Shown here: in pieces, positions 6,434 to 8,340 of the stretch
How the letters are laid out: every line of letters starts with the position of its first letter
Position numbering within the stretch: the stretch's first letter is position 1
Notes under the pieces: model-generated
The model's input: only the letters and a program-made list of their open reading frames with translations
What the model was told of the DNA's origin: nothing
The model's database searches: none
Made by a program: the position numbers and the translations under genes
Source: an uncultured Oscillospiraceae bacterium
GTDB taxonomy: Bacteria; Bacillota_A; Clostridia; Oscillospirales; Oscillospiraceae
Direction of reading: 5' to 3'
Length of the DNA stretch: 8,340 nt
Assembly (NCBI GenBank): GCA_910579155.1
Contig: CAJTTS010000129.1
Location: 1 to 8,340, forward strand

Positions 6434-7837
6434 TTATGCCTCGGTGATGGTGTAGGTGGCGATATTCTCCTCCTTGGCCTTGCGGTCCTGGAAGAATTTC
6501 TCAGCCTGGTCGGGGAAGCAGATATAGCTCATCATGTCCTCCTCGGAGCGGCACAGGTCGCCCAAGGCTTCCTTGGCCTTCTTGAACTCCTCGCCGGTGC
6601 GCTTGGCGTCCTCAATGCGGCAGTCGGTGGGCTCGCCGCCCTCGCCCAGAATCTTGGCCTGAAGCTCGGCGCTCACCTCGCCGGGAGCGATGCCATACTC
6701 GCCCTTGAAGTAGTTTTTGATCTCCTTGGAGATCTGTTTGTACCGCTCGCCCATGAGCACGTTGGTGACGGCCTGATTGCCCACCATCTGGGACAGCGGG
6801 GTGACCAGCGGGGGATAGCCCAGGTCCTTGCGGACGTTGGGAATCTCCAACAGGGCCTCGTCGAACTTGTCCATGGCGTTCATGTCCTTCAGGTTGGCGA
6901 TCATGTTAGACAGCATGCCGCCGGGGACCTTATACACCAGGGCCTGGGAGTCGGTGGCCATGCTCTTGGGGCTGATGAGGCCGGAGTCGATATACTTCTG
7001 CTTGATGGGCTTAAAGTAGTCGTTGACCTTGTTGATGACCTCCTCGTTCAGCCCGGTCTCAATGCCGTACTGCTGCATGGCATAGAACATGGTCTCGGTG
7101 GCGGCCTGACTGGTGCCGTTGGAGAAGCAGGAAGTGGCGGTGTCGATGACGTCTACGCCGGAGTCGATGGCCTTCATCAGGGTCATATAGGCCATGCCGG
7201 TGGTGCAGTGGGTGTGCAGGATGATGGGCATCTCGCCGATGGCGTCCTTGATCCCCTTGATGAGGCCCTCGGCCTCGTTGGGGCTCATGGTGCCCGCCAT
7301 GTCCTTCAGGCAGATGGTGTCGAAGCCCATGTCCTTGAGCTCCTTGCACATCTCTACATACTTGGCCACGGTATGCACCGGGCTCTGGGTGTAGGAGATG
7401 CAGCCGGAGGCGACGGTGTTCTTCTTGGCGTACTTCTTGGTGGCCTCCAGAGCGGTCTTGATATTGCGGAAGTCGTTCAGGGCGTCAAAGATGCGGATGA
7501 CGTCGATGCCGTTCTTGATGGACAGCTCCACGAACTTCTCCACCACATCGTCATGGTAGTGCTTGTAGCCCAGCAGGTTCTGGCCGCGCAGCAGCATTTG
7601 CAGGCGGGTATTGGGCATGTTCTTGCGGATGTTGCGCAGACGCTCCCAGGGGTCCTCGCCCAGGTAGCGCAGGCAGGAGTCGAAGGTGGCGCCGCCCCAG
7701 CACTCCACCGAGTAGTAGCCGGCCTTGTCCATGGTGGACAGGATGTCGGCGTAGTCGGAGTAGGGCAGACGGGTGGCCATCAGGGACTGGTTGGCGTCAC
7801 GCAATACGGTCTCCGTGATCTGAACCTTTTTCTTCAA
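6434..7837 (-). CDS. oadA: Oxaloacetate decarboxylase alpha subunit (carboxyltransferase)
   Basis: Protein of 467 residues that moves the carboxyl group of oxaloacetate onto biotin, releasing pyruvate. The N-terminal TIM-barrel carboxyltransferase domain (about 4-270) has ETVLRDANQSLMATR (9-23, metal-ligand Asp14), ECWGGATFD (45-53), LRGQNLLGY (83-91), FDALND (117-122), CLKDMAG with Lys178, and the metal-binding HTH at 208-210. A conserved PYC/OADA-type domain follows to about 450. The C-terminal biotinyl domain of many OadA proteins is absent; a separate carrier gene supplies it. The start is a TTG at 7837: GGAGG lies 9 nt upstream, homology begins at once, and the next in-frame ATG would delete the catalytic Asp14. 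It is the first gene of the four-gene operon. The same family includes pyruvate carboxylase subunit B, but the adjacent beta and gamma pump subunits favour decarboxylation. Confidence 0.95.
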   Translation of the reverse strand: MKKKVQITETVLRDANQSLMATRLPYSDYADILSTMDKAGYYSVECWGGATFDSCLRYLGEDPWERLRNIRKNMPNTRLQMLLRGQNLLGYKHYHDDVVEKFVELSIKNGIDVIRIFDALNDFRNIKTALEATKKYAKKNTVASGCISYTQSPVHTVAKYVEMCKELKDMGFDTICLKDMAGTMSPNEAEGLIKGIKDAIGEMPIILHTHCTTGMAYMTLMKAIDSGVDVIDTATSCFSNGTSQAATETMFYAMQQYGIETGLNEEVINKVNDYFKPIKQKYIDSGLISPKSMATDSQALVYKVPGGMLSNMIANLKDMNAMDKFDEALLEIPNVRKDLGYPPLVTPLSQMVGNQAVTNVLMGERYKQISKEIKNYFKGEYGIAPGEVSAELQAKILGEGGEPTDCRIEDAKRTGEEFKKAKEALGDLCRSEEDMMSYICFPDQAEKFFQDRKAKEENIATYTITEA

Positions 7838-7846
7838 ATGGAAACA

Positions 7847-7851
7847 CCTCC
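7847..7851 (-). promoter_or_regulatory. Ribosome binding site for oadA
   Basis: GGAGG on the minus strand, 9 nt before the TTG at 7837. It decides the start, because no in-frame ATG is available at a suitable distance. Confidence 0.8.
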
Positions 7852-7885
7852 AAATTTCTCTTGAACCATATTGCGTCGGAACAGG

Positions 7886-7921
7886 GGCAGAGGCGCCGCG
7901 CCTGTGCACAGCGCCTCTGCC
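7886..7921. other. Strong hairpin in the pckA-oadA leader
   Basis: Perfect 11-bp arms (7886-7896 and 7911-7921, GGCAGAGGCGC/GCGCCTCTGCC) with a 14-nt loop that itself contains the palindrome CTGTGCACAG at 7902-7911. It lies about 50 nt upstream of the oadA start. No T run follows on the minus strand, so it is not a standard terminator. An mRNA-processing, stability or attenuation element is possible. Confidence 0.5.
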
Positions 7922-8015
7922 GCCGGTCTGTTTTCAGATAGATCATGGGACTCCCGCGCGAACCCAGAGGTGTGGGCCGCGTGGGGAGAGGTTGAACAAA
8001 GGGAATATCGCGTCA

Positions 8016-8035
8016 CTTTCGCCGTCAGGCGAAAG
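8016..8035. other. Hairpin just after pckA
   Basis: Perfect 8-bp arms CTTTCGCC/GGCGAAAG with a 4-nt loop, about 18 nt past the pckA stop on the minus strand. The position suits a 3'-end structure for pckA. The sequence after it on the minus strand (TGACGCGATATT) lacks a proper U tract, so termination would be weak. Between the two hairpins (7922-8015) I see no gene and no convincing promoter. Confidence 0.45.
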
Positions 8036-8053
8036 CGAAGTGCGCGGGCTATA

Positions 8054-8340
8054 TTACACCTTGGGGCCGGCCTCGACGAGGGCCTTGCCGGCGTCGTTGC
8101 CGGTGTACTTCACGAAGTTCTTCACGAAGCGGCCGGCCAGATCCTTTGCCTTGGTGTCCCACTCAGAGGCATCGGCGTAGGTGTCGCGGGGGTCCAGGAT
8201 GGCGGGGTCCACGCCGGGCAGAGAGGTGGGAACCTCGAAGTTGAAATAGGGGATGGTCTTGGTCTCGGCTTTCAGGATGGAGCCATCCAGGATGGCGTCG
8301 ATGATGCCGCGGGTGTCCTTGATGGAGATGCGCTTGCCGG
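8054..8340 (-). CDS. pckA: Phosphoenolpyruvate carboxykinase (ATP), C-terminal part
   Basis: The last 94 codons and the TAA stop of an ATP-dependent PEP carboxykinase; the rest lies beyond 8340. The visible protein begins [20 protein letters not shown], matching the conserved nucleotide-binding C-terminal region of the ATP-type enzyme. It continues through [22 protein letters not shown] and ends in the family-typical EAGPKV. The cytoplasmic enzyme interconverts oxaloacetate + ATP with PEP + CO2 + ADP; in fermenting anaerobes it often runs toward oxaloacetate, making ATP. It lies 216 bp upstream of oadA in the same direction, so its product may feed the oxaloacetate decarboxylase. The GTP-type enzyme is unrelated in this region. 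The kinase signature motifs are outside the window, so activity cannot be checked here. Confidence 0.94.
   Translation of the reverse strand, partial: GKRISIKDTRGIIDAILDGSILKAETKTIPYFNFEVPTSLPGVDPAILDPRDTYADASEWDTKAKDLAGRFVKNFVKYTGNDAGKALVEAGPKV

Noticed and set aside
6020..7864. A 614-codon plus-strand open frame antisense to the oad genes
   Set aside because: It is low-complexity Gly/Val/His/Leu protein, mirrors the codon bias of the real minus-strand genes, and has no recognisable domain.

Overview
The window (about 60% G+C) looks like the chromosome of an anaerobic, high-G+C Clostridia-type Firmicute, perhaps Oscillospiraceae-like. The evidence is a biotin-dependent, sodium-pump type oxaloacetate decarboxylase with a free-standing biotin carrier, a DivIVA-type coiled-coil protein, strong AGGAGG-type ribosome sites, and sigma-A-like promoters with extended -10 elements. 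The taxonomic placement is inference; no rRNA or other marker gene is present.

Layout. (1) 75-2714, minus strand: a probable three-gene operon, UDP-galactopyranose mutase (glf) -> family 2 glycosyltransferase -> thioredoxin (trxA). Its promoter lies at about 2760. The first two genes point to galactofuranose-containing surface glycan synthesis. (2) 2715-2949: a divergent intergenic region with one good promoter per direction. (3) 2950-4154, plus strand: a two-gene operon, a DivIVA-like coiled-coil protein whose stop overlaps the start of an iron-sulfur fumarase/tartrate-dehydratase beta-subunit gene. No alpha subunit is visible. (4) 4149-4194: a perfect 21-bp inverted repeat with A and T tracts, a bidirectional terminator between convergent operons. 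(5) 4207-7837, minus strand: a complete Na+-pumping oxaloacetate decarboxylase operon in the order alpha carboxyltransferase, gamma membrane anchor, biotin carrier, beta Na+-translocating subunit. (6) 7838-8053: a 216-nt intergenic leader with two strong hairpins. (7) 8054-8340, minus strand: the C-terminal end of ATP-type phosphoenolpyruvate carboxykinase (pckA), truncated by the window edge.

How the genes may work together. PckA interconverts PEP + CO2 + ADP with oxaloacetate + ATP, and the neighbouring decarboxylase converts oxaloacetate to pyruvate + CO2 while exporting Na+. Running in series they would replace pyruvate kinase while also building a sodium gradient. This is an inference from gene order and known chemistry. 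The fumarase-type subunit belongs to the same C4-acid pathway but lies in a separate, opposing operon with a cell-division-type protein.

I do not see a clearly new system, CRISPR array, mobile element or RNA gene. The most unusual points are the DivIVA/orphan fumarase-beta coupling, an enlarged tyrosine-rich acidic loop in the decarboxylase beta subunit, and the structured pckA-oadA leader.
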